Source of the DNA: Clitoria ternatea
Taxonomy: Eukaryota > Streptophyta > Magnoliopsida > Fabales > Fabaceae
DNA: 64,000 bases
Reading direction: 5' to 3'
NCBI GenBank assembly: GCA_037962975.1
Contig: CM075673.1
Location: 148,634,667-148,698,666, forward strand
Below the pieces are notes generated by a model, which saw only the letters and a list, made by a program, of their open reading frames with translations, was not told the origin of the DNA and searched no databases. The position numbers and the translations under genes are program-made. Below, piece after piece: positions 1 through 12,038 of the stretch; position 1 is the stretch's first letter, and the number at the start of each line of letters is the position of its first letter.

Positions 1-1571
1 TTGAGCAGGATTATATTAAATATAATTATCAAATAAATAAATGATTTTATATATATATAATTTCAAAATAAATTATTATAATTATTTATCTATTAAATAT
101 TGTCGACAGAAAATAATTATTGAATAAATATAATTATAAATTAATTTGTACCCAAAATAATTGTCGTTTCTAATTAAACAACGTTGTCGAATGTTATTTA
201 TTATTTTCTTATTTCTGCTTTTCTCACTCATTACATTCTCTCGGTATTCTTATCTTTCATATTAAACTCCACTTCTCTCTATTTTCTCATTCTAAACTGT
301 TCGGGGAACAGGCTGAAGCCTCAAGCTTCTTACCAAAAGCTCAACAGAGTGTCCTTAGAGTCCAGAGGGTTTGGTTTCCTATTCTAAAAAATCAAGGCTG
401 TTACAAAAATTGGCATTAAATTTAGCTCGTGTGTTATTTTTTCTCACTAAACTAATGATTATAATGTTTCATCTCAATAGTAACATGATTTTTACTCGTC
501 ATGCAATCTAGTTTACACTCACCCTGAATTTATGCAAGTTTTTTAGGTTCTGGTTTAAAAAGTCTATTTTTCCTCAAGTTTTTAATTTAGAGCTAGATAC
601 TAGGATTTATGGGCATATCTATTTTTACAACTCTAAATATTGATAGAGGGTGATGATGTGTCAACTTTTAAAAAATTGATTTATTTTAGGCTAAACATGA
701 TTAAACCCAATAAAAGTACAATCTTTCAATAGGATTAAATGAGTCTAACTTATATTTTGGCCTATTGAACCAAACTAAAAACTGATTTAATACATACCTA
801 AATTTTAAAGTCAAAACCTTATATTTTATAGGACATGTTTAGGTTAGCCTCGTTAAGCTAGCTTATTATATTGACTCTACATATAGGTATTAATATTAAT
901 TAGTATCCTTAATGTATAAGATTTCTCAGTTAAACATTTTTTGTCTAGATTATACATATATATATATATATAAATTAAACGTAATATACAAAAATATGTA
1001 CAAGTGTATAAATCATAGGCCATTAGTCTTTTGATCATCTATCTTATTTTTTTCATTTCATTCTAGTCATTTATCTCTTAAATGTTTCATTTGGTCTTTT
1101 ATCAATTATAATATGGTTCAAACTTGTTTTTTTAATTGGAGATTACTAATGGAAATGTCGACATTCATGCATTATTAGGAAATCTTAGTATTGAAATCTA
1201 AAAATGTAACAACATAAAAATTCCAAATATACTTTAACTAAAATTCGAGAAACCTTATAAATCTTCCTCCATATATAGAACTTGTCCTTAATGATGGTGA
1301 AACAAGTTAGTCTTCCTCCATCTACTATAAACCACCAGAGATAGGACATGGTAGGTTGGCCTAACTACATTTAGCGAGTTGAATTCTCCATCCTCCTTTA
1401 TTTCTTAACAAGATGACAGGTTGGTAGACTGGTCCATGTAACACCTTGTCTTTATTTAGAAAGCCTTTCATAAATGACTACACCATTAGTGTCACATTCT
1501 CAATCACCATCACCTTCTTCTTGCACCAATCGAACATGCACATCCATAACATAAAACCTATATGCATAGAA
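1..1571. other. AT-rich intergenic DNA, no gene seen
   Basis: The stretch is strongly AT-rich with a short (AT)n run near 954-972. Open frames here are short, lack family motifs and are not supported. The last 5 bases (1567-1571, TAGAA) are the left target duplication of the following solo LTR. The part around 1270-1560 is less AT-rich and may be old transposon sequence, but I could not assign it. Confidence 0.6.
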
Positions 1572-2422
1572 TGATGGGGAAAACAACAATACACAACTAA
1601 AGTACCAAAGTACGCAGCAGATATAATTTTCCCAAACTTGCAAGAATCTGTGAGGAGCAACAACAATATAGTAGCAACACAATAATAATCACCACAAGAG
1701 AGACACAACAATTATTTACGTGAGAAAACCCTCTCAATTTGAGAGATAAAAACTCACGGGCACAAGCCAGTAATCAAGCTCCACTATGATCAAAATTAAG
1801 GGTACAAAAGAGTCTCAAAATGCTGCATAAGTTCATGTATACTACCAGCCAATACAACAAACCAACTAGGCTTTCAAATAGAGAACAAGAAGCTAAAAAC
1901 TCACAAACTCGTGCTACTATTCAAGCACAATATCTCCCAGTCTGGACGCCAAAACCAAGATCCCAACGGTCCGTATCTAGCACCGTGTCTCAGGAACCGT
2001 ATACCAAAATTTCAGCCTGATCCAACGGTTAACGAATCGGAAATGGTAGTTTTCCCGAAGCTGGTCAGAATTCCTGTGAACTGGAACAGGGTCGCGGTCT
2101 GAACACGATTTCTCCATCTACAGATGTCGAACTGAAAAGCTTAACTGTGAGAATGTAGAGTAGGATGTTGAGAACACACTCTCAATGTTTCAGGCCGATC
2201 CAACGGTGGGATTGACAAAGATTGTTGACGGAAGTACGCTGATCCAGAAACTCTACACTCTTTTCTCTCTTCTTTTCTCTCTCTCTCTATGGCTGCGGGT
2301 TTCTTTGCAAAATGAGGCCTCTCTCACTCAATTTTCTGACTCCTTTCTTCCCTCTTTTGGTCACTATGTGGGCTTGAAGAATATTGGGCCTTTGGACACA
2401 TAGTTGGGAGCCCAACCCAACA
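1572..2422 (-). mobile_element. Solo LTR, probably Copia-type (sLTR1)
   Basis: An 851-bp segment is bounded by the 5-bp duplication TAGAA (1567-1571 and 2423-2427). On the - strand it begins TGTTGGGTTGGG and ends CCCCATCA, giving the TG...CA ends typical of LTRs. It contains no gag or pol sequence, primer-binding site or polypurine tract, so it fits a solo LTR left by recombination between two LTRs. A pyrimidine-rich TCTC tract lies at about 2262-2290. A TGTTGGG start is common in Copia LTRs, so that family call is inference. Small ORFs within it have no recognisable domain. Confidence 0.7.
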
Positions 2423-2461
2423 TAGAACATACACTTAGACCGGCCAAAATGAATTGGAAGA

Positions 2462-2711
2462 ATGCGAGTTATGCACCTAGGAGCATGACACCTAGTGTGA
2501 GTTAACTGTCGTGAGTGGTGAAGTGAACAAAGATATAGAGAAGAAAGTCATCCACATAAGTGATTACAAAGAGAATGTGAGTGAGGATGCGAGTAATGCA
2601 CCTAGGAGCATGACACCTAATGTGAGTTAAATGTCGTGAGTGGCGAAGTGAATAAATATATAGAGAAGAATGTCGTCCATATAAGTGATTACAAAGAGAA
2701 TGTGAGCGAGG
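2462..2711. repeat. Tandem duplication of a 125-bp unit
   Basis: Two adjacent copies start with ATGCGAGTTATGCACC (2462) and ATGCGAGTAATGCACC (2587), and both end in GAGAATGTGAG(T/C)GAGG. They differ by scattered substitutions. No coding role is visible. Confidence 0.85.
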
Positions 2712-3862
2712 AGAAAATGAATGGAGAGAATAAAGTACAAACAGAAAGTCCGAATGGAGGAGAGAAAAACATTAGTAAGAAGTTGGAGGTCGAAGTGAGA
2801 ATGTGCGCGTAGTGAAAAGAGAACTCTTTTATCTTTTTCATTTTGTGACTAAGGTCAATGCTGAATCTTTCTATTTTTTGGGGCTTTTTAAAAGTTAAGT
2901 TCGGTTGTAGAAAAATATAACCTACGGTGCAACCTTTTTGTTCCATCGTTAGACTTGGTTGGTTGGCAAGTTTTGTTAGGCGGGCTTCATGAGGTTGCAT
3001 GTTGGAAACCTCAACCCCACCCCCACCTATTTTTTTACGAGTTAACAAGTGAACTTGACAAGTGAAACTCACATTGTCATCTTTTCTTGTCCTATAATAC
3101 ATAATGAAACTCATTTGAGACAATGATAAAATGGAGTTATACTTTATTGGATTATGTTTATGTTATTTGAAAAATCTTAAGAAGTGATTGATGGTAAAAT
3201 AATTATGACAAAGGAAGAAATCAATAATTAATTTATACCTAACATTCAAATTTTAAATTGAACCACGACATTATTTTTTAAATTCAATTAGATGGCACAT
3301 GATAAATATTTAACATTATAATATGTCAAATAATTTCATTAGTAATGTCGAACTATAAATAACCACTTGAAATTTATTAAAATGAATAAAGAATCAAAAT
3401 GAAACACTTAGAATATAAAGAATAAAAAAAATAAGATAAAAGACCAAAATAATATATTTAAAAGATAAGATCAAAATAAAACTGAAAATTAGATAAAAGG
3501 GAAAAGGACTAAATTGTAATTAAACCTAGACTATAATACTATCAAGCACCATTCATTAGTCATGTTCATGAGTAATTAATATGAATATATAAGATGAAAA
3601 ATAAGGTATTAGTGCAGACACAAATATTCATGTATATCCCTATATATTACGCATTAATTTACACTAAAATAAAAATTAAACCCCTAAGAATTAAATTTAA
3701 TATAGAAATTTATTATATTTCAAAAAAATAATTTTATTATTATTAACTCTAAAAAATTTAAATAAAAGGGTATTACTTAATTATTTTTTATGAAATTTAA
3801 CATATTTATTCATTATTTTAACTTTTTTATTTCAATTGAAAACAATAAATAATTTAAAGTGT
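2712..3862. other. AT-rich intergenic DNA, no gene seen
   Basis: The sequence is AT-rich. A 144-codon open frame on the - strand (2689-3123) has no recognisable motif and overlaps the tandem duplication, so I do not call it. The last three bases (3860-3862, TGT) are the left target duplication of the next CACTA element. Confidence 0.6.
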
Positions 3863-5365
3863 CACTAGTGTATTTTGGCCTTTTAAGCACGGTTAAAATT
3901 ACCCTTTAAGCACGGTTTTAGAACTGTGCTTGTTGTCAGCGTGATTGTAGATAAGGGTTTTTTAGCACGGTTTCTAACCGTGTTTAAAAGTGACATATAA
4001 ACACGGTTGTTCTGAACCGTGGTTAAATTATAGATGGTGTTTTTGTAAAACCACATTCAGGGTTGGTGCAGGGAGCCATTGTTGAATTTGTAAACAGAGA
4101 AATCAAAGGAAGCTAAACGTGAAATTGGTCTTAGAATTATAAGAAGCTGATTATTTATTTGTGTTTAATAATGTTGAGATTTGTTTGGTCAATTCCATGA
4201 TAGCATGTGCAGGTTGTCATTGTTACGTTCCTGGAAAAACAAAGCATCAAGAAAGAAAGGTTCTTCATTAATACTTGAGCTTGAGCTTGAGCTTGAGCTT
4301 GAGCGTGAAAGGTAAAGCTTGAGCGTGAGCGTGAAATCATAATCAATACTTGAGCTTGAGCTTGAGCTTGAGCTTGAGCTTGAGCATGAAAGGTAAGCAA
4401 AAACAAGTCAGTTGCATCAGATTCTTCTCACGCTTGGGCGTGATACATCAGAGACTTGAGCTTGAGCCTTGCGCTCAAGCGTATTGAAGCAAACAAGCAT
4501 CAGGCGTGGTTAATGAATAATGAATTAATTTCAATGAAAAAGGAAATCATGCATGGCTAATGAATAATGAATTAAAATGCATTAACTTAGTATAGAGCTT
4601 AAAGAATGAAATGGAACTAACCAATACAATTTTCTGGACCTTCAATTCCATTTTCTATTTCTATCCTTGGCTCTTCAATTCCACTTTGCAAGCCTCACCA
4701 CCACTTCGCAACAACAAAGACCAAGAACACATTTTGGGTACTTGGCATGGTAGAGAAAGAAGAGGGAAATGGGGTTCTTAATGGGTTTTGGTGCAGTGAA
4801 GAAAGAAGAAGAGGGAAAGGTTTTGGGTACTCTTATGGTCTTCGCGCAGTGGAGAAAAGAAGGAGGGAAAGTTTTCGCTTTAAATTTTAAACACTTGTGA
4901 GCACGGTTGTAAGGGAACCGTGTTTGTTTCCCATCTATAAACACGGTCCATTGCTTAACCGTGTTAATAGATTAATTTTTTAAAACTTTTAAGCACGGGT
5001 CCCCTGACAACCGTGTTAGTATCTTACCCTTTAAGCACGGTTCCCCTCAACCGTGTTCGTAGGATTTTAAATTTTTTTTTTAAAAAAAATTATACCAACC
5101 TTTAAGCACGGTTCCCTGCAACCGTGTTTGTAAGTCTTTTAATTTTTTTTTAAAAAAATTATACCAACGTTTAAGCACGGTCCATTCGTAACCGTGTTCA
5201 TAGATGGCTTTTAAGGACGGTCGCGTCTCAACCGTGCTCGTATATGACTTTTAAAAATAAAACACGTTTCTTTGTATTTACAAAAATGCAACCGCGTTGT
5301 TTTAAGCACGGTTTTGGGATAACCGTGCTCGTATCCTGTCCTCATAGCCATTTTTTGCACTAGTG
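3863..5365. mobile_element. Non-autonomous CACTA element (CACTA-1)
   Basis: This 1503-bp element starts CACTAGTG and ends with the palindromic complement CACTAGTG (5358-5365). It is flanked by the 3-bp duplication TGT (3860-3862 and 5366-5368), the size made by CACTA/EnSpm transposases. Both ends carry subterminal inverted repeats of the form AAGCACGGTT...AACCGTG (about 3880-4045 and 4895-5340), the kind of site bound by TNPA-like proteins. The interior has a hexanucleotide repeat and no transposase sequence, so movement would need proteins supplied in trans. CACTA-2 carries the same subterminal repeats and is its closest relative here. Confidence 0.92.
4274..4386. repeat. (TTGAGC)n hexanucleotide arrays inside CACTA-1
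   Basis: Two runs of TTGAGC (4274-4312 and 4349-4386) are each preceded by AATACTTGAGC and followed by RTGAAAGGTAA, so the whole module is duplicated. The six-base period keeps a frame open on the - strand as an Ala-Gln repeat. I treat that as a by-product, not a gene. Confidence 0.85.
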
Positions 5366-5847
5366 TGTGAATGAAGTAATATACATCATATTAGTTTTTT
5401 CTTAATTTTTATGCAATAAAAAGTAAAAATGAAATACTACAAATCATATTAAATTTTTTATGCAATATTAATAGTCCGTTATAATTTGTGTAATTCAGAT
5501 CTTTCATACTAGCTTTATCATGTGAACTAAAAAAATTCAATAATCTGCATTCATATAATAAATTGAAGTTTTATTTGATGTTTAATTAGAGTTGAAAATA
5601 ATATTTGTCACAACTCATGATTTACTTTAAATATGACAAATACAAGTTAAAACAACTTTTGACGTCGTTTTGGAGATAAGAATAAAGCGGCATCCCCTAT
5701 TGCAGATTGAAGAATGAAGTGGACATGGATTCCAATAGTAACTTTTATGTAAATAAAAAAACAAATTTGACATTTATATCAAATAATTTTAATTAAATCA
5801 TTATTACTTTTAATACAATAATATTTATTAAAAATATAATACAAGGT
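5366..5847. other. AT-rich spacer
   Basis: AT-rich sequence lies between CACTA-1 and the MULE remnant. I saw no gene, RNA or clear terminal repeat. The MULE's own terminal inverted repeat may lie here, but I could not identify it. Confidence 0.5.
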
Positions 5848-7566
5848 TGTCAACGGTATGCTTACTGTGGTAAGTTGTCATATGAGGAAACTTGATAACT
5901 GAGGACTATTATTGATAAGCACAATTATGGTAGACAACACTCAATCAAGTTGTTAAGTTCAAAGTGGCTATCCAAGGATATGTTCAGTGGTATGAGAGAG
6001 AATCTTAAACTCAGGTTAGAGGATATTTGTGAAAGAGAACAAGAGACTTGAAGTGCAAAAATTTCCAAGACTAAGGCATACAGGGCTAGGAAGGAAGCAA
6101 CCCAACTTGTTGATGGAGATTTAGTGATCAATATCCAAAGCTATGGGACTACCTCCAAGCTCTATTGACTTATAATCTAGGGTCCACAATGAAGTTAGAT
6201 GTGTAGTTGTAGAGGGAAGATGCTTTATTCCACTGGCTGTATGTTTGCTTGTATGCATACAAACAGAGCTTCAACAATGCAGAACCATCATAGGTTTTAA
6301 TGGTTTCTTCTTGAAACGACCATTTGGAGGATAACTACTTTTTGTAGTTGGGAAAGACCCAAATGATCAAATGCTTCCTATAGCCATTGGTGTGGTTGAA
6401 TGTGAGAACACTGATTCATGGAGGTGGTTCATAGACTTACTCATGGGGGATCTGGGTGGAGCATAGGCTTGCAAGAAGTTCACCTTCATATCAGACTAGC
6501 AGAAGGTAATTCCCTTACATAAAGCATTTCAATCCCTATGTTTTGTTAGTTGTTTCATTTAGGTCCCCTATGTTTATTTAGTTGTATCAGTTAGGTCCCC
6601 TATGTATGCTGAAGTGTTTTAGTTTAGTTACCTGATACAGACCGTGACTTGTTTACTCTATTTTACTTGCAATGAGAAAGGTCTGAAACATGCACTAGAT
6701 GAACTTATACTTGGTGTTGACACAAGATTTTGTGTGAGACACCTCTACAATAACTTAAGGAAAAGGCACCGAGGAAAGCAACTGAAGGAGTTTATATGAA
6801 AGACAGCCAAATCTCTATAAACCCAGGATAGGGAGAGAAAGATGCTGGAAATAAGGATTATGAATGAGGATTCCTACAAAGAAATAATCCAGTTGCCACC
6901 CTAACATTGGAGTAAGTCCAGATTTAATTACAATGCAAAATATGACATACTGGTGAACAACATGTTAGAAACCTTTAACTTTATGATATTACCTACTAAA
7001 GGAAAGTCCGTTATCACTATGATTGAGGAAATAAAAACTTATATGATGGAGAGATGGGCTACAGATAGAAAAAAATAATGGGGAAATGTAGAGTCTGTCA
7101 ACAGATAATAAAACAGGTTGACAAGGTAGAGCAGTTCACTAACTTGTGGCTTATGAAGTAAGTTTTTTTCGTAATTTTAGCATGTATTTCATGATGTGGT
7201 TGTTGAATCTGATGTATTGTCGTTCTAGATGGTTTGAGGATAAAATTTATCAAGTTAAGCATCTGGACAGAGGAGGGGATAAATTCATTGTTGACTTGGT
7301 TGGGTGAGAATGTTCATGCAGGAGATGGATGCTCACCGGGATACCTTGTACCTGTGCACTAGCATGTATGAGAGAAGTGAATGATGAGCCAACTAGTTAC
7401 ATCCCCACAATCTACTCGAAGGCCAAATACACAACATGCTACAAACCAATCGTCTATCCTACACCTGGATAGAACATGTGGGAACCAACTGGCTGCAACA
7501 ACATATTTCCCCTACTTGCAAGAAATAATTGGGTAGACCAAAGAAGTCAAGGAGAAGGAACAAAGC
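5848..7566 (+). pseudogene. MULE (Mutator-like) transposase pseudogene, 3'-truncated
   Basis: Translating in shifting frames recovers a MuDR-type transposase. A zinc-finger/DNA-binding N-terminal part spans 5848-6170 (KWLSKDMF, KAYRARKEATQLVDGD). The MULE catalytic region follows (6330-6480, with LVAVGKDPNDQ-like and ENTDSWRWF motifs), continues in a second exon (about 6677-7157, FCVRHLYNNLRKRHRGKQL), and ends with a SWIM-type zinc motif (CSCRRWMLTGIPCTCALA, about 7309-7365). Two plausible introns are at about 6506-6676 and 7158-7228 (GT...AG). In-frame stops and frameshifts (for example near 6050, 6165 and 7307) make it non-functional. The C-terminal basic tail GRPKKSRRRNKAH is cut by the CACTA end at 7570, so the MULE is older than that insertion. 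Its terminal inverted repeats were not found. Confidence 0.88.
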
Positions 7567-7569
7567 TCA

Positions 7570-8210
7570 CACTACTAAAAAAGTCACTGAAAGCTACCAA
7601 AATTTAACGACCGTAGGTGGTAATCGCTCATTAGTGACCGAATCAGCGACAGACACGAAAAAGCGACGAAAAAACATTTGGGAAGAGAATTAGCTACCAA
7701 GTCCATGACAGCGAGAGATCCATCGCTAAATATTATTAGAAACTTACCACTAAGCTTTTTATAAACGTTACATGGACACGACAGTGATGGACTACAAATC
7801 GTCACTAAAGTTTTTTAGGTTTCCCTCCAAGTTCTGGCTTTCCCTCCATATTTTTTTGTTACAACAGTGATAGAGCACTATTGTTGCTACCAACACCAAA
7901 AGAACTAGAGGCATCGGTATCCGTTGCTATGTTACTCTCCCTCCATTTTTTAGTTTCCCTCCAACTTTTTTGGTTGGCGCCCATGTTAGTGACGGATTTT
8001 TGCGATCGTTAACGTTCCCCTATCCTCTAATTTTTTTCTTTCAATTTAATGTAGCGACAACTTTACGTCGTCGCTATAGTCGGCTAAAATAGCGACGGAG
8101 GTTGTACGTCGCTAAGTCAAAATAAAGAACCTTCTTTACTGGGTTCATCGCTAAATTAAATGTTGTTGGTCACCATAAGCATTTAGCGACGAATGTTCGG
8201 CGTCACTATC
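7570..8210 (+). mobile_element. 5' terminal fragment of a CACTA element (CACTA-A)
   Basis: It starts CACTACTAAAAAAGTC directly after the MULE tail and carries subterminal repeats around TAGCGACGG and CCGTCGCT. It also contains pyrimidine blocks resembling GTTTCCCTCC (about 7820, 7850, 7960). The same blocks and the terminal TAGCGAC spacing recur, inverted, in the right end of CACTA-B (49205-49732), so both are 5' ends of one family. It stops at 8210 where CACTA-B begins. Degenerate TAGCAACGAGG sequence just after 49735 may be its continuation. Its other terminus was not found. Confidence 0.7.
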
Positions 8211-8735
8211 CACTACTAAGAAAAACCTGTTTGTGACGAACAAAAACGCTATTTTATGACACTGCCGTCGCTAACAGTGTAAGCGACGGACTTTAAGACG
8301 GCAACATGTCTGTCGCTAAAACCTTAGTCGCAGATAGAACAGCGACACCAAATACTTTCGTCGCTAGGTTTTTGACGATATAATGTCGTCGCTAATATAA
8401 TCTCTGCATTGGTAACGCCTGCCGTCGCTAATGGTTACCAATAGCGATGGCGTAACACCGTCGCTATTGGTAACCATACAGTGACGTCGTACTTTGTCGC
8501 TATTTTGTAACCATAAAGTGACGCCATACGTCCGTCGCTCTGTTTGTAACCATATAGCGATCACCATGTCTCCGTCGCTAAATGTAACCATATAGCGATT
8601 CAAATCTCTGTTGCTATTAGTAACCATATAGCGACGCCATCCCTCCGTCTTTATTTTGTAACCATACAGCGACTACTCTAGACCATCGCTGTTAGTAACA
8701 ATACAGCGACGCCCCGCCTCCGTCGCTAATAATAT
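8211..8735. repeat. 3' subterminal repeat array of CACTA-B
   Basis: About ten copies of the unit GTAACCATA(T/C)AGCGACG...CCGTCGCTA alternate in both orientations, the usual layout of CACTA subterminal binding sites. The CpG-rich core AGCGACGG stands out from the AT-rich surroundings. Confidence 0.85.
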
Positions 8736-9175
8736 TTTTTATTTTTCAAAATAATTTTTTAACTTCTACAATATTAATATAGGTTTTGTTAATTTAATTT
8801 TAAACTAGAAATTTTGAATAATATTTTCTATTCGCTAAATGCTTGCTTTTAAACTAGAAATTTTGATAATTAAATTTTGAATATTTTCTATTTTAATATT
8901 AAATTATTATTAAAAACACAATAAAGGTTTAAATTTAGTTATCAAATAGATTGAATTATTATTAATAATTACAAGAAGGAATTTTTCTTTAAATTTAATT
9001 ATAAATATTGAATATTGACATAATAAAATAATAAATGGAGAATGACATAAAATAGATACTAAATGAAATATAATATAAAAAGTACAAATCAAATATATAA
9101 TGTCTATACATAATAAAAAAGTATAAAAAAGTAATCATGGTGGTGAGGGATCCTAGGGTGGTGGTGGTGGCGACT
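8736..9175. other. AT-rich region between TNPA-like 3' end and CACTA-B terminus
   Basis: This is probably the 3' untranslated part of the TNPA-like gene, judging from its place between the last coding exon (from 9180 upward) and the subterminal array. It contains direct repeats of TTTTAAACTAGAAATTTTGA (about 8800 and 8850). No separate gene is seen. Confidence 0.5.
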
Positions 9176-9179
9176 GGAA

Positions 9180-10141
9180 GTGAGGGGAGGTAGTCTCGCC
9201 ATCAACTACATCAGTAGCTCCTGTTGCTGAGCAAGTTGTCAATGAGTCTCGGCGTGCTGCTCCTCAGCCCCCGTCGATCATCCTCGGTCCGCTGTCGGTC
9301 CGCCTCGGCCCGCTCCTCCAAAATCTGCCTCTGACATCTCTCCTCTTGTAGCTCGTTGTTCAGGTTTTGAATTACCTAAACAACTTCGGTCAGAAGCCAG
9401 AGGAAGAGGTCTTCCCCTTTTTCGCTAACTACGTGCCGACGCTGCCTAATCCAAAGATCCTCTCTTTCTTGTTCACGCCGCCAACAGCCTCCATATAGAT
9501 GGTGTTATCGTCGGAACAAGAAAGGGTGAGAGGTACCTCCCCCTCAGGTGTGGAGGCCATCAACCCTGCCTCCTTCTCAGCCCTCATGGCAAGATAAGCC
9601 TCATGCAAAACAGAAATAGATGAAAAAAATCAGTAATATATAACTTGTAAGTTTAATTATGCATAAGTTAAATTAAATTACTGCCATGTCTGTGGATTTT
9701 TAGTTAACCCAAACTCTGACTTTGTTTTCTTGGTCATTTGCATGACCTCAAACAAATATGGCTCCTGGTGCTCTTTCTGCTCCTGTTGTTGACAATAAAA
9801 TATAATTGTTAATAGATCATATTAACTCATTCATTAGCAAATGGTAAAAAAATGTAAACTTATAAATCTCTTTTGGTGTTCAAGGACTGAAATACTGCCC
9901 CCAGTATAGACAGAAGCTGCAGCGTCAGCCGCTCTGTTTACCTTGTTCCGAGCACTCACCTGCTGGAACAAGACACCCCTTACTTCTGGACCATCCCGTC
10001 CCAATGGTCCTCGGGGATCCAACGAGGATGCTCGCCCTTGTCCCTCATCTTCCAAAGGGTACTCTTGATGATTTTTGAGGTCTTTGTAGCAAAGACCTTC
10101 CTAATCTCATCAATCATACCATCTACCCACTGATAATCACG
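9180..10141 (-). pseudogene. TNPA/Ptta-type CACTA protein, 3' exons (broken)
   Basis: This is the C-terminal half of the second CACTA protein (plant transposase Ptta/En/Spm family), which binds subterminal repeats. Reading down the - strand, the first exon starts at an acceptor before 10141 and gives WVDGMIDEIRKVFATKTSKI, then VSARNKVNRAADAAAS and VYTGGSISVLEHQKRF after a frameshift near 9995. A second exon (about 9780-9686) gives EPYLFEVMQMTKKTKSEFGL. A third (about 9610-9180) ends in a charged, coiled-coil-like tail (NNELQEERCQRQILEERAEA) with at least one stop. The VYTGGSIS...EH motif is characteristic of the family. Upstream exons lie at 11882-11989 and, split by two retrotransposon insertions, at 12234-30488. 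Confidence 0.82.
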
Positions 10142-10185
10142 CTGTAAAATGAAATGAGATTTCAAAATTAATAACAAATGTATAT

Positions 10186-11840
10186 CACTGGTGGAAAAAA
10201 GGGTTTTAAGCACGGTTCTGGAGGGGTTTTAAGCACGGTTCCAGAACCGTCCTTGTTCCCACCGTGCTTGTAAATAAGGGCTTTTAAGGACGGTTCGCGA
10301 CCGTGCTCGTAAGTGGCTTTTAAGCACGGTTGATATTAACCGTGCTCGTAGGTGGGCACTTTTAAGCACGGTTACTCCAGAACCGTGCTCGTATGTGGCA
10401 CTTTTAAGCATGGTTCCTCCTGAACCGTGCTTGTTTCTGCTGGAAATTCAAAGCAAGCTGATAGCAACTATGGCGGTTTACTTCTTCTATTGTAATTTCC
10501 ATTGCCACCTTATGCTCCTTTCCAACTCGCCAACCAAAGTCTATGACGCCTCCAATCTTCACAAAAATCTTGGATTTCATCGGACAATCTTCTATTTCGT
10601 AGTCCTTGCCATATTTAGCTTCTGACCTCACCAATATTACTAACAATAAGCCAATTTTCAAACTTGAGGGGAAAAGATGAACCATCGCTTCTTCTACCTT
10701 GTATTCACAGTCGTATATTATATATGGAAGCGTACTCGACGTTTGAATATTATTAGTCCTGGTCTTCTGTTTTCGACTGATAATATCTTCTTTTGTTTGA
10801 ATAAGAAAGCTTCTAATTGCGTACTGATTATTGTGGAATTTTTAAGGAATCATAACTTACTGTATTTTAAAGATCTGACTTCTGCATAATCCTGACAAGG
10901 TCTCCACTCTCCACCCTTCTTTTTCATCATTTCTTTCTTTGGCTGGAAGTTTGGATAAACCAATACAACATCATTATTCTATTATGCATGTCACACGATG
11001 TGTTAAGAAATCATAAGAAATGAAAATAAACTATATATTTAAAAATACCTCTTGAACGCCCAACTTCAATGGAGACGAAGAAGGAGGTGGAGTGTTGGAC
11101 GAAGGTGATATTGGGAACGTTTAGAGGAAAGGTGAAATGGAGGGAGGGAGGGAGGAGGAAGACAACACGGTTATGGAGGGAGGAGGATGAAGAAGAGGGA
11201 GAATGGAAGGAGGGGAATGTTTAGATGAAAGGTGAAATGGAGGGAGGGAGGGAGGGAGGGAGGAGGAAGACGAAGAAGGAGATGGAAGGAGGGGAATGCT
11301 TAGATGAAAGGTGAAATGGAGGGAGAGAGGGAGGAGAAAGAGAACACGGTGAAATGGAGGTAAGGTAATGGAGGGAGGAGGAAGAAGAGGAGGGAAATGA
11401 AAATTCGAGAAACGACCCTATAAGCACGGTTCCCCTCAGAACCGTGCTAATATCCCCATTATTTAATTACTTTTCAGGACGGGCCCCTTCCAACCGTCTT
11501 CGTAGCCATCCCTTTTTAGCACGGTTCCCCCACAACCGTCCTCGTATCCTTACCTTTAAGCACGGTTCTTAGAAACCGTCCTCGTATCCTTACCTTTAAG
11601 CACGGTTCTTCCCAACCGTCCTTATAACTCTTTCAAAAAAAAAATTTAAAATTTTTTTCCAGTATTTAAGCACGGTTCATTGTCAACCGTGTTCGTAGGT
11701 CTAGTTTTAAGCACGGTTGCAACTCAACCGTCCTCGTATGTGACTTCAAAATTTTCAAAAATGCCACCGCCTCTTTTTTAGCACGTTTTTGATATAACCG
11801 TGCTTAAAACTTGTCCTCGTATCCATTTTCTGCACTAGTG
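10186..11840. mobile_element. Non-autonomous CACTA element (CACTA-2)
   Basis: This 1655-bp element begins CACTGGTGGAAAAAAGG and ends CACTAGTG (11833-11840), with the 3-bp duplication TAT (10183-10185 and 11841-11843). Subterminal repeats AAGCACGGTT...AACCGTGCT fill 10205-10435 and 11420-11815, nearly the same units as in CACTA-1. The interior has no transposase. It sits in an intron of the TNPA-like gene of CACTA-B, between exons 11882-11989 and 10141, so it entered after CACTA-B. A purine-rich G-tract array occupies 11095-11400. Confidence 0.92.
11095..11400 (+). repeat. Purine-rich minisatellite with G-quadruplex-type runs
   Basis: Imperfect repeats of the module AGGTGAAATGGAGGGAGGG...AGGAGGAAGA include an uninterrupted (GGGA)-type run at 11239-11266 with at least five GGG tracts separated by single A. 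On the + strand this satisfies the usual G-quadruplex pattern. The - strand equivalent is a Ser/Pro/Leu-rich open frame that I regard as non-coding. Confidence 0.8.
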
Positions 11841-11881
11841 TATTAGCCATAAATTCACAACAAAGAGAAGTGTCAACTTAC

Positions 11882-11989
11882 CGAGAAGGTGTCAAACCAC
11901 CTATCCTAGACAACCTTCCCAGCATCTGTCCAAACTGAGCCTTCAAAACCTTAGTAATTGCTTTGGTAGTGCGACTACTATCAACAAAG
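11882..11989 (-). pseudogene. TNPA-like internal exon of CACTA-B
   Basis: This 108-bp exon is bounded by a good acceptor (CTATTACAG, ending at 11990) and donor (GTAAGT, from 11881). It is open throughout and encodes SRTTKAITKVLKAQFGQMLG followed by RLSRIGGLTPSR. The exon length is a multiple of three. It belongs to the same gene as the exons at 10141-9180 and 30488-12234. The next intron contains CACTA-2. Confidence 0.7.
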
Positions 11990-12038
11990 CTGTAATAGCC
12001 AATAATTAGAAATAAATAAAACATGAAAAACAGGGAGG

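Noticed and set aside
2689..3123. 144-codon open frame on the - strand
   Set aside because: No recognisable motif. The C-terminal part overlaps the 125-bp duplication and composition is not protein-like.
4895..5340. Regularly spaced AAGCACGGTT...AACCGTG units resembling a CRISPR-type array
   Set aside because: The units are inverted pairs at the ends of CACTA elements, with irregular spacing and plant context. They are CACTA subterminal repeats.
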